DNA of 64,000 nt from Manduca sexta (taxonomy: Eukaryota; Arthropoda; Insecta; Lepidoptera; Sphingidae), in NCBI RefSeq assembly GCF_014839805.1, contig NC_051117.1, positions 6,820,001 through 6,884,000 on the forward strand, read 5' to 3'. Made by a program: the position numbers and the translations under genes. Below the pieces are notes generated by a model that did no database searches, had not been told where the DNA came from, and saw only the letters and a program-made list of their open reading frames with translations. Below, piece after piece: positions 10,287 to 20,466 of this stretch; the first letter of the stretch is position 1; each line of letters opens with the position of its first letter.

Positions 10287-10524
10287 GTAAATACACTGTC
10301 TCGTCAGATTAAATAAGTGATTTTCACATCACGTTTTCTAGTCTTCGTTGTACGTTTATAAACATTACTGTTATTGCATATGTATATATATAATAGTAGG
10401 TACTTGTATTTGTTTATTGTTTTAATTGCAATTTGTATGTATTTCATTTTGGAAATTATACTTTTTTATCGCAAATAGTCCATGTTGTGACTGCTTTGAG
10501 AAGTAACTCTTATGTATATCTATA

Positions 10525-10768
10525 TCTATGTATATAAAAATGAATCTCTGCTTCCCTTGGTCACGCCATCACGCGTGAACGGCTGGACCGATTTCACTAT
10601 TTTTTTTGTTGTGTTTGTTATTGTCAGGAGAAGGATCTTGTGAAAGAAAAAATTAAGAAAGTTGAGCGGAACGTTAGAAAATTAAAAAAAATAATAATTT
10701 CAGCGATTGGCAGAATGCGCGCTGCAAATTCATAGTTAAGACGGGACAACGTCTGTCGGGTCAACTAG
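10525..10768 (+). mobile_element. Non-autonomous Helitron-like element
   Basis: The element begins TCTATGTATATAAAAATGAA and ends GTCGGGTCAACTAG. It lies between an A on the left and a T on the right, as expected for Helitron insertion into AT. A short stem (GACG/CGTC) sits just inside the 3' end. Inner blocks GTCACGCCATCACGCGTG and GAGCGGAACGTTAGAAAATT match the copy at 15109. Confidence 0.88.
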
Positions 10769-11497
10769 TAAATAAATAAATCTCTAATTGCTATGCCTTT
10801 TTGTCCCACAAGAGGACTACATCGGCGGAGTCACGTGAAATAGCTAGTCAGATATAGAATCAATGTAAACACAAGTCACGTGTGGTAGCAGCGTGTTTAT
10901 ATAATAGTGATTAATATCATATAATGTTATTATGTAACAATACAATTGTTTAACTTATATGCATAGGATTTAATTATTAAAATCCACAACCCTTAATATT
11001 AGTGATACAATCTAATAGATATATAATCATTTACATTTTATTTACATAATTAAATAATAGGCAGTTATAAATGAGATCGTTTTTTTTGTTGAGGAGCGTG
11101 TGTGTGTCGACGTATTTATTATACTTATATTATGTATGCATGCGTGTGTGGGTGTGCTTTTATTATAACATTGTCTTCGTGGAGGATTTAAATCATCACA
11201 TTTTTCTTTATGCTTGTATGAAAAACATCAAATGAAATAAACTTTTTGTAGTCGGATAAATAAAGATAATTTTATAAATAGTTGTTTTGTTCGCCGTGTT
11301 CGCTATTTTAATATATACATTTATTAATAAGTAGCAAGAGTGTGAGTAAAATTCTGTTAATTGTTTTTTTTATCTTGTGTTATAACTAGTTTCTAAGCAA
11401 TAAATTACACTGGTCTTTAAGTTTAATGAGTAATACTATTCTAACAAAATTTTCTAGGTTTTAATTTTGCAACTAAAAATAATGTTCTCGGCACTTT
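10769..11497. other. No gene; two CACGTG sites
   Basis: CACGTG occurs at 10832-10837 and 10877-10882, each inside GTCACGTG. The rest is AT-rich with a short TG-rich tract near 11097-11155. No exon was recognised. Confidence 0.4.
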
Positions 11498-11718
11498 CTT
11501 ACATACACAACATCACGCATTTATCCCCGAAGGGGTATGCAGAGGCGCAACCAGGACACCCACTTTCCGCCAAGTGTGTTGCATTCCATGATGTGATAGT
11601 GGGCGAGCCTATCGCCATATCGGGCACAAATTCCAGACTCCGGGCTGATACTAAGCAGAAAAATCCAAATATCAAATTCCTGACCCGGGATTCGAACCCA
11701 GGACCTCAGAGCGCTGCC
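11498..11718 (-). repeat. S2 SINE, truncated in its tRNA head
   Basis: In the plus text the copy begins ACATCACGCATTTATCCCCG and runs to the B-box complement GGATTCGAACCC and CCTCAGAGCGCTGCCG. The A-box end is missing. A 115-codon open frame across it is fortuitous. Confidence 0.88.
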
Positions 11719-12304
11719 GAAAAGTATTTTAGGCACTTTCTTAGTGTATAAAAATCTAATTTTTATAATAATCTTAATATCATTAAAAATGTCACTCCAC
11801 TTGCCATCAGGTCCACAGGAGTCACTATGCCGCGCATACAAAAAAAAATATAGTCCATTTACATTCATCTGTCCAACGGCTATTTAGTACTTACATAACA
11901 AAAATATGTAGTAATATACATAATTTATGCATACAACGTCCTCAAACATTTATAGATTATTAATAGTTATTTGCAGAAATTATCTATTGTAGTACTAATA
12001 AGGAAGTGATGCCAAGGTTTCAGATATCTAACGTTTATACATTCAGTTAATTTGTAGGTCGATAGAGATTTGTGTTATGTGTTGTTTCTTTCGCTTTCAT
12101 GCAGTCATGGATGCTAATATTAGTTTTAGGGAGGCATTTGCGCGTACGCACTGTACTACATAATATTTTTTTTTTTTATTCAAATCGCGCCGGTTTTAAA
12201 AATGCTTTATTATAAAATACCTCCGTGGTCGATACTTCCTATTGTAGAATTATTCAGTGATTTATCTCTAGGCAGGCGCACCTCCCTCACGGCGCCCAAG
12301 TGTA
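11719..12304. other. No gene seen
   Basis: AT-rich sequence with a T run at 12168-12178. An open frame at 12202-12417 extends into a dispersed repeat and is not supported as a gene. Confidence 0.4.
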
Positions 12305-12418
12305 TAGCAGACATTAGGTGGATTTCATACAAAAATTTTGCGTTCAAGCGATGGTTACTCAATCTACTGTCAAAGGAAAAACACCATTGTAAACTACTTC
12401 ATATATTTTCCATCTGAT
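12305..12418 (+). repeat. Dispersed repeat shared with 44170-44280
   Basis: Both segments carry GTGGTTACTCAATCTACTGTCAAA-like sequence (here with GATGG), then a TACTTCATAT and TTTTCCATAT block. Only two copies are seen and neither end is defined. Confidence 0.6.
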
Positions 12419-12429
12419 TTGCACGTTTT

Positions 12430-12964
12430 AAGTGTGTATACCTCATGGTTGCCAATTCACATTGAGGCTTAAAATAGTTCCTTGTCCTCCCCCACAATTA
12501 CTTCCCAGCTTTGCCCTCCATAGCGCGATAGCCTAGTCGGGTGTGGAACGGACTGCCAAGACGAATGTCCGCAGGTTCAAATCCCAAAGGCACACACCTC
12601 TGACTTTTCTAAAAAATCATGTGAGTATTCTTTGTGAATTTATCGTTCGCTTTAACGGTGAAGGAAAACATCGTGAGGAAACCTGCACATCTGAGAAGTT
12701 CTCTATAGGAATTTCGAAGGTGTGTGAAGTCTACCAATCCGCACTAGGCCAGCGTGGTGGACTAAGGCCTAATCCCTCTCAGTAGTAGAAGAGGCCCGCG
12801 CTCAGCAGTGGGCAAGTATATAATACAGGGCTGATATTATTATTATTATTTCCCCTCCAACGCCCTGCAGTCGCTTAAGGGAAACCAGTATACAGTTCGC
12901 ACGTTTCTCTCGTCGTTGACTGCGGGGTACAATACACAAATAAAACTTCTTGACATAAAATTTA
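12430..12964 (+). repeat. Repeat D interrupted by an S1 SINE
   Basis: The left part (12430-12520) has CATTGAGGCTTAAAATAG and runs of CCTCCCCC. The right part (12853-12964) has AACGCCCTGCAGTCGCTTAAG and TTGACTGCGGGGT. The same order lies uninterrupted at 16855-17060. The SINE at 12521-12852 splits it. Confidence 0.7.
12521..12852 (+). repeat. S1 SINE, full length, nested in repeat D
   Basis: The copy runs from GCGCGATAGCCTAGTCGGG through AGGTTCAAATCCC to ATACAGGGCTGATATTATTA and further ATT units. CCCTCCA at 12514-12520 and at 12853-12859 is a probable 7-bp target duplication. The length is 332 bp including tail. Confidence 0.9.
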
Positions 12965-13130
12965 ACTGCCAAATATGATTTCTTATGTTTACGCGAATGT
13001 TAGACAATGAAATTAAATGGAGTCCCCCCGGGACCATGTAGCCTGCAAAGTCTTCGAAACGTTGGGAGAAAAATAAAATACTAACCGCGATAGAATCCGA
13101 AAATTAGTTTAATTTCAATGCCAAATATGA
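12965..13130 (+). repeat. Repeat E copy
   Basis: Blocks are TTTACGCGAATGTTAGACAATG, then GCAAAGTCTTCGAAACGTTG, GGAGAAAAATAAAATACTAA and CCGCGATAGAATCCGAAAA. The same theme occurs at 15985-16090, 37310-37445, 60055-60150, 60525-60585 and inverted at 61430-61570. Confidence 0.7.
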
Positions 13131-13597
13131 GATTGCTTTATATGCGCATTATTATTATAAAGACATCGAAGTTTTCCTTCAAGTATTAATAATTTTATCC
13201 CTTATTCTAAGATTCAATTTATTGAAATACATTTATAATTAATTTAATAACTTTTTCCTTCCTTATTAAAGTGATTTGCGGTCGCGTCCTTGTGATATGA
13301 GGTGAATAGGGAAGGACGCGACGCCGCATTGCAGAAACGAGGCGCCAACAGTGGAATGTTATATTGTGGCTGTGGACCTCTGTGGCAGATATTTGGCGGC
13401 TAACTATCGCCTATATTTTGTCGGTTAGAGCAAAGTTACATTTCTGATGATATAACTTTGCAGTTTACTAATAATTTGGTCCAATAGGTACAGTTTTGTG
13501 TCTCTTTTCAATGGTAAAATGCAAGAGTTCTGGACTGCAAAGTGTTTCTGCAGCTAGGCAGCAGTGTCGTGTGTTGAATTTCGTAAACAATGTGGGC
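13131..13597. other. No gene seen
   Basis: The stretch includes a GC-richer patch at 13270-13350 with GGTCGCGTCC and GGACGCGACGCC as an inverted pair around about 40 bases. No coding exon could be supported. Confidence 0.35.
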
Positions 13598-13780
13598 TGG
13601 GTACTATTCATGGTAAGTAGAGTGGGATCCAATAGAATGTTATCTGACGAGGGATGATTACCCCTCGACATTCGACACAATTATGCCGGCCTGTTGGTAC
13701 CGGATATACAAGCTGATCCCGAAATGCGACAAACTAATGTAAGCCAATATGGCGGGTTGTGTACGATGGTCACTATCCAT
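13598..13780 (-). repeat. Repeat B copy
   Basis: In the plus text the copy carries GGATCCAATAGAATGTTATC, ATTATGCCGGCCTGTTGG, GATATACAAGCTGATCCCG and ATATGGCGGG. It lacks the distal GGTAGGATATATTTTATATC end. Confidence 0.82.
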
Positions 13781-14359
13781 GTGTATATAAAATATACCAG
13801 CAGCAAAAAGTTTTGTTGTACATAAGAGAAAAGTACTTGCACTCTTATATTCTCCCTGGAGTGAATGAGTGAATGACTGAATGAGACGAAACTCCGCATC
13901 CTGCGTATAGCACGCGTTGTATTTCTCCATCTGAAATATATAGTCAGGTACGAACTATTTGTCTTGTGTATCCCTAGCCTTACTTTAACAAGGACTTAGT
14001 AACCGACATATTTTCCTGGATATACTTTGCAATAAAATAGGTACCTATGCTATTTATTGCACTCGCTTAGTAACAACATATGGAAATTGTTTGAATACTT
14101 TGAGTCGGTTTATATTTTTGCTAAAATATTTTTTTTTTTGTAAATCGACTAATATACTTGTTTGGCTTTTGCGATCTCGTCCATTGAGGTCCAAAATCGA
14201 TAAAGTTTACGTCATTTTTCGGGCCATATCATCAATAGAAGCGTAGTTTGCTCATATTGGTTGATGTCATCTTTTCCCAGTGACCTTTCTGAGCCGAGGT
14301 TCGTAACCCGTTACCGGGATGCCCTCAGCATGGTCGCTTAATTTTCCAGGGCTATAATA
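13781..14359. other. No gene seen
   Basis: Three overlapping minus-strand open frames extend across 13658-13930 in different phases, which argues against coding. A tandem GAATGAGTGAATGACTGAATG run lies near 13862-13881. Confidence 0.4.
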
Positions 14360-14686
14360 TAATAATAATTTCAGCCCTGTATTATTTACTGTCCCACTGT
14401 TGGGCACGGGCCTCCTCTACTACTGAGGGGGAATAGGCCTTAATCCACCACGCTGGCCTAGTGCGGATTGGTAGACTTCACACACCCTCGAAAATTCCTA
14501 TAGAGAATTTCTCAAGTTTGCAGGTTTCCTCACGGTGTTTTCCTTCACCGTTAAAGCAAGCGATAATTCACAAAGAATACACACATAATTTTTTAGAAAA
14601 GTCAGAGTTGTGTGCCCTTTGGATTTGAACCTGTGGACATTCGTCTCGGCAGTCCGTTCCACAACCAACTAGGCTAACGTCGATTT
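14360..14686 (-). repeat. S1 SINE, full length
   Basis: The plus text starts with the tail AATAATAATTTCAGCCCTGT and ends with the head complement TTCCACAACCAACTAGGC. The B box is readable as GGATTTGAACC in the plus text. Both ends are present. Confidence 0.92.
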
Positions 14687-15108
14687 TTTTTTCAAGGGTT
14701 GCGAACGCCTATATCTTATATCCAAAAGTCCGGTGTGTTTATATGAACCTTGTCAGGCTAACAAACGTAGAGTCATGTAAAAAAACGTCGTTTCGAAAGA
14801 ACAAACAAACAAACTCACTTTCATATTAGCAAGGTAACTATTTTGATAAATAAGTCAATAGGAAGTAATAAAAGCAAATGCAGTAATAATTTCTTCAAAC
14901 CTTGATACCCAGGATGGGTGGGACCTTGATCGGGGTCGTACCAATTGTGCATCGATTTGTTTTGAATATATGTAAATGGAATGTGGTTGACCTCATGTCC
15001 GAATAAAATATTAAGATTATGTTATTAAATATTGGCAAAATTTTCCGCAACATAAAATTTGTTGACTTTGAGGTTAGGTTTTAAGGTCTACAATTTATCA
15101 TATAATAA
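14687..15108. other. No gene seen
   Basis: Unique AT-rich sequence. Nothing recognised. Confidence 0.35.
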
Positions 15109-15351
15109 TCTATATATATAAAAATGAAACCCTGTTTCTCTTGGTCACGCCATCACGCGTGAACGGCTGGACCGATTTCACTAATTTTTTTTTGTAGTGT
15201 TTGCTATTGTCAGGAGAAGTATCTTATGAAAGAAAAAATTAAGGAAGTTGAGCGGAACGTTAGAAAATTTAAGAAAAGTTAATTTCAGCGATCGACAGAA
15301 TGAGCGCTGCAAATTCATAGTTCACAGGACATCGTCTGTAGGGTCGACTTA
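15109..15351 (+). mobile_element. Helitron-like element, 3' end degraded
   Basis: The start TCTATATATATAAAAATGAA follows an A. The body shares TTGGTCACGCCATCACGCGTG and GCGGAACGTTAGAAAATTTA with the 10525 copy. The end reads GGGTCGACTTAT in place of GGGTCAACTAGT, so the CTAG terminus is mutated. Confidence 0.82.
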
Positions 15352-15356
15352 TAATA

Positions 15357-15550
15357 AATAATAATATCAGCCCTGTATTATACAGGTAATGTTTTACTAC
15401 TGGGCACGGGCCACTCATGTCTCAGGATGGCGAGCGTACCGAACAATACTGTGTAATTAAATGTGTTTGATGGTGTTTCTACTGCTTATGGGCGGTCGTA
15501 TCGCTTACCACCAGACGAACGGCAAGCTCGTCTCGTCAAAGCAATAAAAA
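15357..15550 (+). repeat. S1 tail fragment joined to a repeat A 3' part
   Basis: Bases 15357-15411 are the S1 3' core in minus orientation (TCAGCCCTGTATTATACAGG and CTGGGCACGGGCC). From 15412 the sequence is the plus-strand 3' part of repeat A, from CTCATGTCTCAGGATGGCGAG to GTCAAAGCAATAAAAAAAT. The junction is abrupt. Confidence 0.78.
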
Positions 15551-15748
15551 AATATCGAACATGTATTCTTGTAATTCTTTCAGGGTTGCTAATGCTTAGT
15601 GGAATCGTGATTACTTGGACTTCAATTCTCACATTTAATTACATAATAAAATATATAATTTGCGGCATCTGCTGTCGACACGTGTTTTCTTAAATTTTTG
15701 ATATTCTCATTAATATATACGTAAGAAGTATTTGTACAAGTGCTTGGT

Positions 15749-15957
15749 CGTTTTACATTTGTATATCATCTAAAAGTATCTTGGTAACAGGATTAGCAAA
15801 CACGATTTCGTTTTCATCCTCCTTATACATTGTACATTTAATCATTAGAGGAACGTTTTACGTTTGTGAATTGTCTAAAAGTAACTTTGTAACAGGATTA
15901 GCAAACACTATTTTGTTGTCATCTTCCTTATCCATTTTGTACGTTTCATCATTAGAG
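15749..15957 (+). repeat. Two-copy tandem duplication, 105-bp period
   Basis: Both units contain GTAACAGGATTAGCAAACAC and end in ATCATTAGAGG. The second starts at 15854. They differ at many positions, so the duplication is old. An open frame runs through both units but has no other coding evidence. Confidence 0.8.
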
Positions 15958-15984
15958 GTTAGGGTTTTAGGTCATCAAATAGGA

Positions 15985-16090
15985 CTTCTTCAGTCCGCTC
16001 CGAGACCACAAAGGCTGCAAAGTCTTCGAAACGTATATAAAAATATAAAAACCGCAATAAAATCTGCCAAATAGTTATATTCTGATGAAG
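15985..16090 (+). repeat. Repeat E fragment
   Basis: The fragment carries GGCTGCAAAGTCTTCGAAACG, an AAAACCGCAATAAAATCTG block and a truncated end. It is shorter than the copy at 12965. Confidence 0.6.
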
Positions 16091-16451
16091 ATTATCTTTC
16101 GACTCAAATATTGAATGCAGAATATCATGGGACGCCTGAATATGTCAATAAACAATGACGGATTAGCAAACGGCAAATAAAATACCAAGTTCCAAATTCA
16201 AAACCATACAGAAGTTAATCACGTGTCAATACTTGACGTATCTGGTAATGTTTTTTTTAAAAGCCGTGACTAAAGAAGCAAGGCACGTTGTGCCGTTGAC
16301 ACAGTTGTGAAGTAATTGTCTCGCGTAATCGATTTCAAACATTAAAATTGCTAGTTTTAATTTTTATGCTAATGATGCAGTGATGACTTCACTCAGGGAA
16401 AATGATATAATTTTTGTTTGACTCTGTCGATAAAATTTTTGCCGGCTATAG

Positions 16452-16620
16452 TGGCGAAGGAAAATATTGTGATCTATCTATTGATTCTAGTTTAAAATTT
16501 CGTAGATACATGAGGTCTGCTTGCCTGCATTAAGCCAGCGTGCTGAACTAAGGCCTAGACTGACATAGTATTAAATAAGATTGAGTTCCAATAGATCTAT
16601 CATGCAATACAGAGCTGGTA
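16452..16620 (+). repeat. Strongly degraded SINE related to S1
   Basis: Faint matches remain: GGCGAAGGAAAATATTGTGA, TGAGGTCTGCTTGCC, AAGCCAGCGTGCTGAACTAAG and CAATACAGAGCTG. The order matches the S1 3' half. Confidence 0.55.
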
Positions 16621-16675
16621 AATGCACCCCCATGCATGGGAGGACATTTGTCGTGGCTCCAGGCAAACGGTACAG

Positions 16676-16840
16676 CAGTGGCGAAGTGTTCATATAACTC
16701 GATTCCTGCCGGCTTCCCTTTCATAATTTATGTCAAATCTAAATATCTTTAGAATGATTTGCACACCGCATTTATGCATATTATAAGTATCCATAAGTTT
16801 TGTCGGGTTCCCTTTTGGAAAATTTCATCCTTCGCCACTG
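16676..16840 (+). mobile_element. C-type hAT-like MITE, complete
   Basis: The element starts CAGTGGCGAAG and ends CTTCGCCACTG, a perfect 10- to 11-bp inverted repeat allowing for one offset. The flanking octamers CGGTACAG (16668-16675) and CAGTACAG (16841-16848) differ at one base. Inner block GATTCCTGCCGGCTTCCCTT is shared with 46228-46395. Confidence 0.88.
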
Positions 16841-16854
16841 CAGTACAGTGTGTT

Positions 16855-17060
16855 TACCTCTTAATAGTATCAACACATTGAGGCCTATATAGGGCACGCG
16901 AACATTCCTCTTCCCTTTCCCTTCCACCCATCTTAGTTTTCCTCTTCCTCCCCTTCACTTCCCCCCTTTTTTCTCCTCTTCCACTTACCTCCAGGGCCCT
17001 GTACTCGCTAAGGGGAATCTAGTATACTATTCGCTGTTTTACCCCGGTGTTGACTGCGGA
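16855..17060 (+). repeat. Repeat D, uninterrupted copy
   Basis: The sequence has CATTGAGGCCTATATAGG, a long CT-rich run (CTTCCCTTTCCCTTCC and similar), then GGGCCCTGTACTCGCTAAGG and GTTGACTGCGGAGTC. This copy shows what the D copy at 12430 looked like before its SINE arrived. Confidence 0.65.
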
Positions 17061-17582
17061 GTCAGAACTAAAAAAAAAAAATACATAGCTGGTAATCTCG
17101 TTTATTGTATGGTTGAGAATAATAAAAAAATATATGCAACCAGCCAAATGCTTATATTGGTAACTCCATAAAGGTAAATTTATATACGTCACACATGCAG
17201 GACATTTGTAGGCTCTCTTGATGTAAAAGAAAGCCCGCGATGCACCGTTCGGTAATTTCTTCATCTTTGGCTATTTTAATAATCTTAAAGATCTTGACCC
17301 CCTTTCAATAGTTTCAAAATAGCTATCATCTCATAAAGATAATAATAAAAATATATTCGCAAATAATAATTATGAATGATTGTTTAGCCAGATTCTTCTG
17401 TGCGAAAGTATCTTCTGTGCTGATCCACATAATACAGGACTACGCTTGTCTTATGAAAGTCAATAGAAACTCTTCCAACAAGAACTCCGTAGGGTCCTGA
17501 TATCTTTTTAAAAATTCCCATAGCTTTTCTGGATTAGTTTTGTTTGGATGGAGTCATGACAGTAAGCATCCTTCTCAATTCC
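17061..17582. other. No gene seen
   Basis: An 81-codon minus-strand open frame (17019-17264) begins inside repeat D and has no motif. Otherwise AT-rich and unique. Confidence 0.4.
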
Positions 17583-17643
17583 TTTTTTTTAACCGACTTC
17601 AAAAAATGGAGGAGGCTATCAATTCGTGATTTTTTTTTTAATG
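17583..17643 (+). repeat. Second copy of the AACCGACTTC repeat
   Basis: It matches 1-62 over TTTTTAACCGACTTCAAAAAA, the GGAGGAGG block and TCAATTCG, followed by GTGATTTTTTTTT in both. The match then ends. Confidence 0.55.
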
Positions 17644-18202
17644 TTTGTTACCTTAGAAACCTCTTGTTCATGTATTTATCTAGCTTAACTAACAATTTTA
17701 ATTAGCGACGGACTCCTAAATTGGTATCCAGTATATACCAATTATGTGAAATTATTATTCGGTTTTGAGTGGTTTTTGAAGGCAGTTTCATATTTTGTTA
17801 TCCAAGATCTGATTAGCCATCACTCAGTCATCCCAAAGACGCCATCTTCGTCCTTTATTATCCTTTATTGAAAAACTACTTTCTCCTTATAAATTACTAA
17901 AACAAAGTCCTGATACTATTAAAACATCCCAAAGCCAAGTTTTGTAGCAACAGATGACGGTTAGGCAAAATGCATTCACGAAATTAAATTTCGTAAGTTG
18001 ATAACCTTGTGTGAGAGGTTGCAACAGCATTGCGGTGTTCATTAGAGCTGGTAACTGGGCCTCGGGTGTATTTTATGAGTAAATGAATCTAGAACAATCT
18101 AGAATTAATGAACATACGTTATGGTTGATGAATTACATTCGATAATAAAGGAATTCCTTTTTTTTCTTGACTTCAACTAATAATTACCAAGTATGACGTA
18201 GT
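17644..18202. other. No gene seen
   Basis: Unique AT-rich sequence with no recognised element. Confidence 0.35.
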
Positions 18203-18385
18203 GTAACCGCCATTTTTAATAAATGTTGCCAAACGCTTTTTTCGATCTGTTTAAAAATGGACCAATCAGAACAGAGGTTTTTTGACATGCGTACAAATGA
18301 GTTATTTCGATTGGTTCATTCTCGGAGTCGGATTGAAGATTGAGATTGCGATCGTTTATTGGAAATTGCTGTAGGAGAGTATTTA
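18203..18385 (-). mobile_element. M-type MITE with imperfect inverted ends
   Basis: The left end is CGCCATTTTTAATAAATG; the right end is the complement of CAATTTCCAATAAACG, giving an imperfect inverted repeat. Inner blocks TTTTTTCGATCTGTTTAAAAA, GGACCAATCAGAACAGAGG and GATTGGTTCATTCTCG recur in the interrupted copy at 21835-22275. Confidence 0.72.
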
Positions 18386-19357
18386 TAATGTGTCTGTTTG
18401 TATCGAAGGCGTTATTAAACGTATCATAAGGAAGTACACATTTGTTTCATTACCTACCCTTACAAATCAACACTATAATTTAAGGTGCGGGTTCAAATTG
18501 CTCGCTTAGTACATTGAATTGCAACCGTTTTGAAGGCTACCTATATGCTGAATATGGATGCAGGGGTGTATAGGGACAGAAATGAAAAATTAAGTTAATT
18601 AGACAAACGAACTCCATTATACTGTTTACTTTTTTATTGTTTCCTTTAATCAAGTCATTGACTAGTTTTTTGATTTTTAATTACATTTATCAAAACATTT
18701 CTTCATTTTCATAATTCATAATAAACACAATTTGTTTACGTAAATTTTTAGAAGTATTTAGTTATTCTTCGTCGATCGTTAACTGTTGACAAATTGTTTA
18801 CATGCTAACGAATTGTTAGCGTCAATGACAACCAATAATAGTGTCGTTTACATGTTTAACTTATGCATATGAAAATATTTAACAATGACAAAAACACTCA
18901 ACATAATTTATTCATTGTTTTCGAATTCGTAAATCGTGCAAGATATATAGTTAGGTGTTATATTTTGATATTCAAATGCAATAAACAATAATAATATATT
19001 CCATAATGTATTTTCAAAAATAGAATGAATAAGGTATTCTATTTTTAAAAATTCTGAAACTAAGAGAATTTCCATAACGTTTTCATTAATCCTTTTATTC
19101 GAATTTCGAAGGTTTGTTTTGTTTTTAAGGACTTTGTTGCCAGTTTAATTGTTGGACATTATGAAACCAACACAGAGTAAAGAACCACACAGTTTATAAT
19201 TCAAAGCTCAGATGATGCTGCTGTCTATGACCAGACAAACCTTAGTATTTTTTAAACATCTAGACGGACCAAAAACAATATCACCCGTATTTTATAAATC
19301 AGTAATCACAGGTATTACATCAATAGGCTTTATGAGACATCTAATCATACTGACTGC
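18386..19357. other. No gene seen
   Basis: AT-rich and unique, with no motif that could be defended. A T/A-rich tract with GTTTACATG and GTTAACTG elements lies at 18720-18870. Confidence 0.35.
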
Positions 19358-19558
19358 TAGTGGCATAGCTGTATTGCGCGCGAGGTACATCGCTCTGAGG
19401 TCTCGGGATCGACTCCCGGGTCGGGCAGTGATATTGGGTTCTTCTCCATAATTCTTAGCCTGGAGATTGGACTTTGTGCTCGATATAGCGATAGGCTCGG
19501 TCCCTATCACTTCACGGACGGTATAAACATGGCAAAAATTGGATGCCAGGCTGCACCT
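19358..19558 (+). repeat. S2 SINE, 3' end replaced by LINE
   Basis: The head GTGGCATAGCTGTATTGCGC, the B box GGATCGACTCCCGGGTCGGG and the body CGATATAGCGATAGGCTCGG are intact. The copy stops at GGCTGCACCTCA, where other S2 copies continue CTGCCTACCTCTTCGGGG. LINE sequence begins at about 19559. Confidence 0.85.
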
Positions 19559-20466
19559 CAACGCTTTCGGGAATCCATCCATCCATTTCAGCTACTCCTT
19601 AAATGGTATACTCTTAAATAAAGTAGACTCTGTTCGTGATTTAGGAATTACGCTGGACTCCTCTTTGCACTTTGATAAACACATTGACATTATTGTAAGT
19701 AATGCTTTTAAGATGTTTGGTTTTGTTATGCGATCCTCGCGTGATTTCGTTCGTCCCTCTACTTTTCTATTGCTATATAAAACGTTAATAAGATCACAAC
19801 TAGAATATGCTGTACCGATCTGGAATCCCATCTACGACAAGTATAATGATAGATTAGAAATAGTCCAGAAAAAATTTATGCGCGCTATTAATTATAAATG
19901 CTTCCGATCAAATGTCCCGTATGAGCAGCTATTAATTCAACACAAGATGCTTACTCTACAATCCAGACGTTTGCTTATTACTGCAATGATGCTACATGGT
20001 ATATGCAATAACAGATTTGACTGTATAGATTTAACAAATAAGTTATGTTATATAGTACCTAGGACTGTTATGCGACGGGAGGTGCGCGTGCCGAGGCTGT
20101 TCCACATGGACGCATGCAGGACCAATGCCGGGGTTCGTGCGCCTACCCGTCGAATCGTCGAAATTTATAATACGCATTTCCACAGTGTTGATATTTTCTC
20201 ATTTACAAAGCAAAAATTTAAAAAATCTATTTATAACTTACTTTTTACTAATGTATTTTAAACTGAATATCGCAGGCTTGAGCTTTTCTCATACTTATGA
20301 CTTATAGACGTCTGTTGCTTCTTTGTAAAGTTTTCTGTTAAACTGTGAACAGTGTTGTTGGTTACATGTTTATTAATGCAGGACATGTGTAATTTTACCC
20401 TTTACTTATTTAATGTGTAACTGTTTTCTGTTCCTTTTGAATAAAATAAAATAAAATAAAAATAAA
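19559..20466 (+). mobile_element. 5'-truncated Jockey/CR1-type LINE
   Basis: The insertion holds the last 230 or so codons of a non-LTR reverse transcriptase ORF, about 170 bp of 3' UTR and a tail of repeated AATAA units ending near 20466. The start lies against an S2 SINE. No clear target duplication was found, so the 5' boundary is inferred from where S2 similarity ends. Confidence 0.85.
19560..20261 (+). CDS. LINE reverse transcriptase C-terminus (partial)
   Basis: This is the C-terminal part of a non-LTR retrotransposon polyprotein. The frame opens in the preceding SINE, so its ATG at 19539 is not the real start. It lacks the palm motif with the catalytic aspartates. What remains is the thumb and tail: VRDLGITLDSSLHFDKHI, then TFLLLYKTLIRSQLEYA followed by the PIWNP block, and RLEIVQKKFMRAI, all typical of Jockey and CR1 clades after the FADD box. 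The frame is open to its normal stop, about 234 LINE codons without a disabling mutation, so the insertion is fairly young. The fragment cannot reverse-transcribe by itself. Confidence 0.9.
   Translation, partial: NAFGNPSIHFSYSLNGILLNKVDSVRDLGITLDSSLHFDKHIDIIVSNAFKMFGFVMRSSRDFVRPSTFLLLYKTLIRSQLEYAVPIWNPIYDKYNDRLEIVQKKFMRAINYKCFRSNVPYEQLLIQHKMLTLQSRRLLITAMMLHGICNNRFDCIDLTNKLCYIVPRTVMRREVRVPRLFHMDACRTNAGVRAPTRRIVEIYNTHFHSVDIFSFTKQKFKKSIYNLLFTNVF

Noticed and set aside
11521..11868. 115-codon minus-strand open frame.
   Set aside because: It runs through an S2 SINE and its flank; S2 copies elsewhere are not open in this phase.
15781..16074. 97-codon frame with repeated VTGLANTI lines.
   Set aside because: The protein repeat simply reflects a two-copy DNA duplication that then runs into repeat E. 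There is no start context or conservation evidence.
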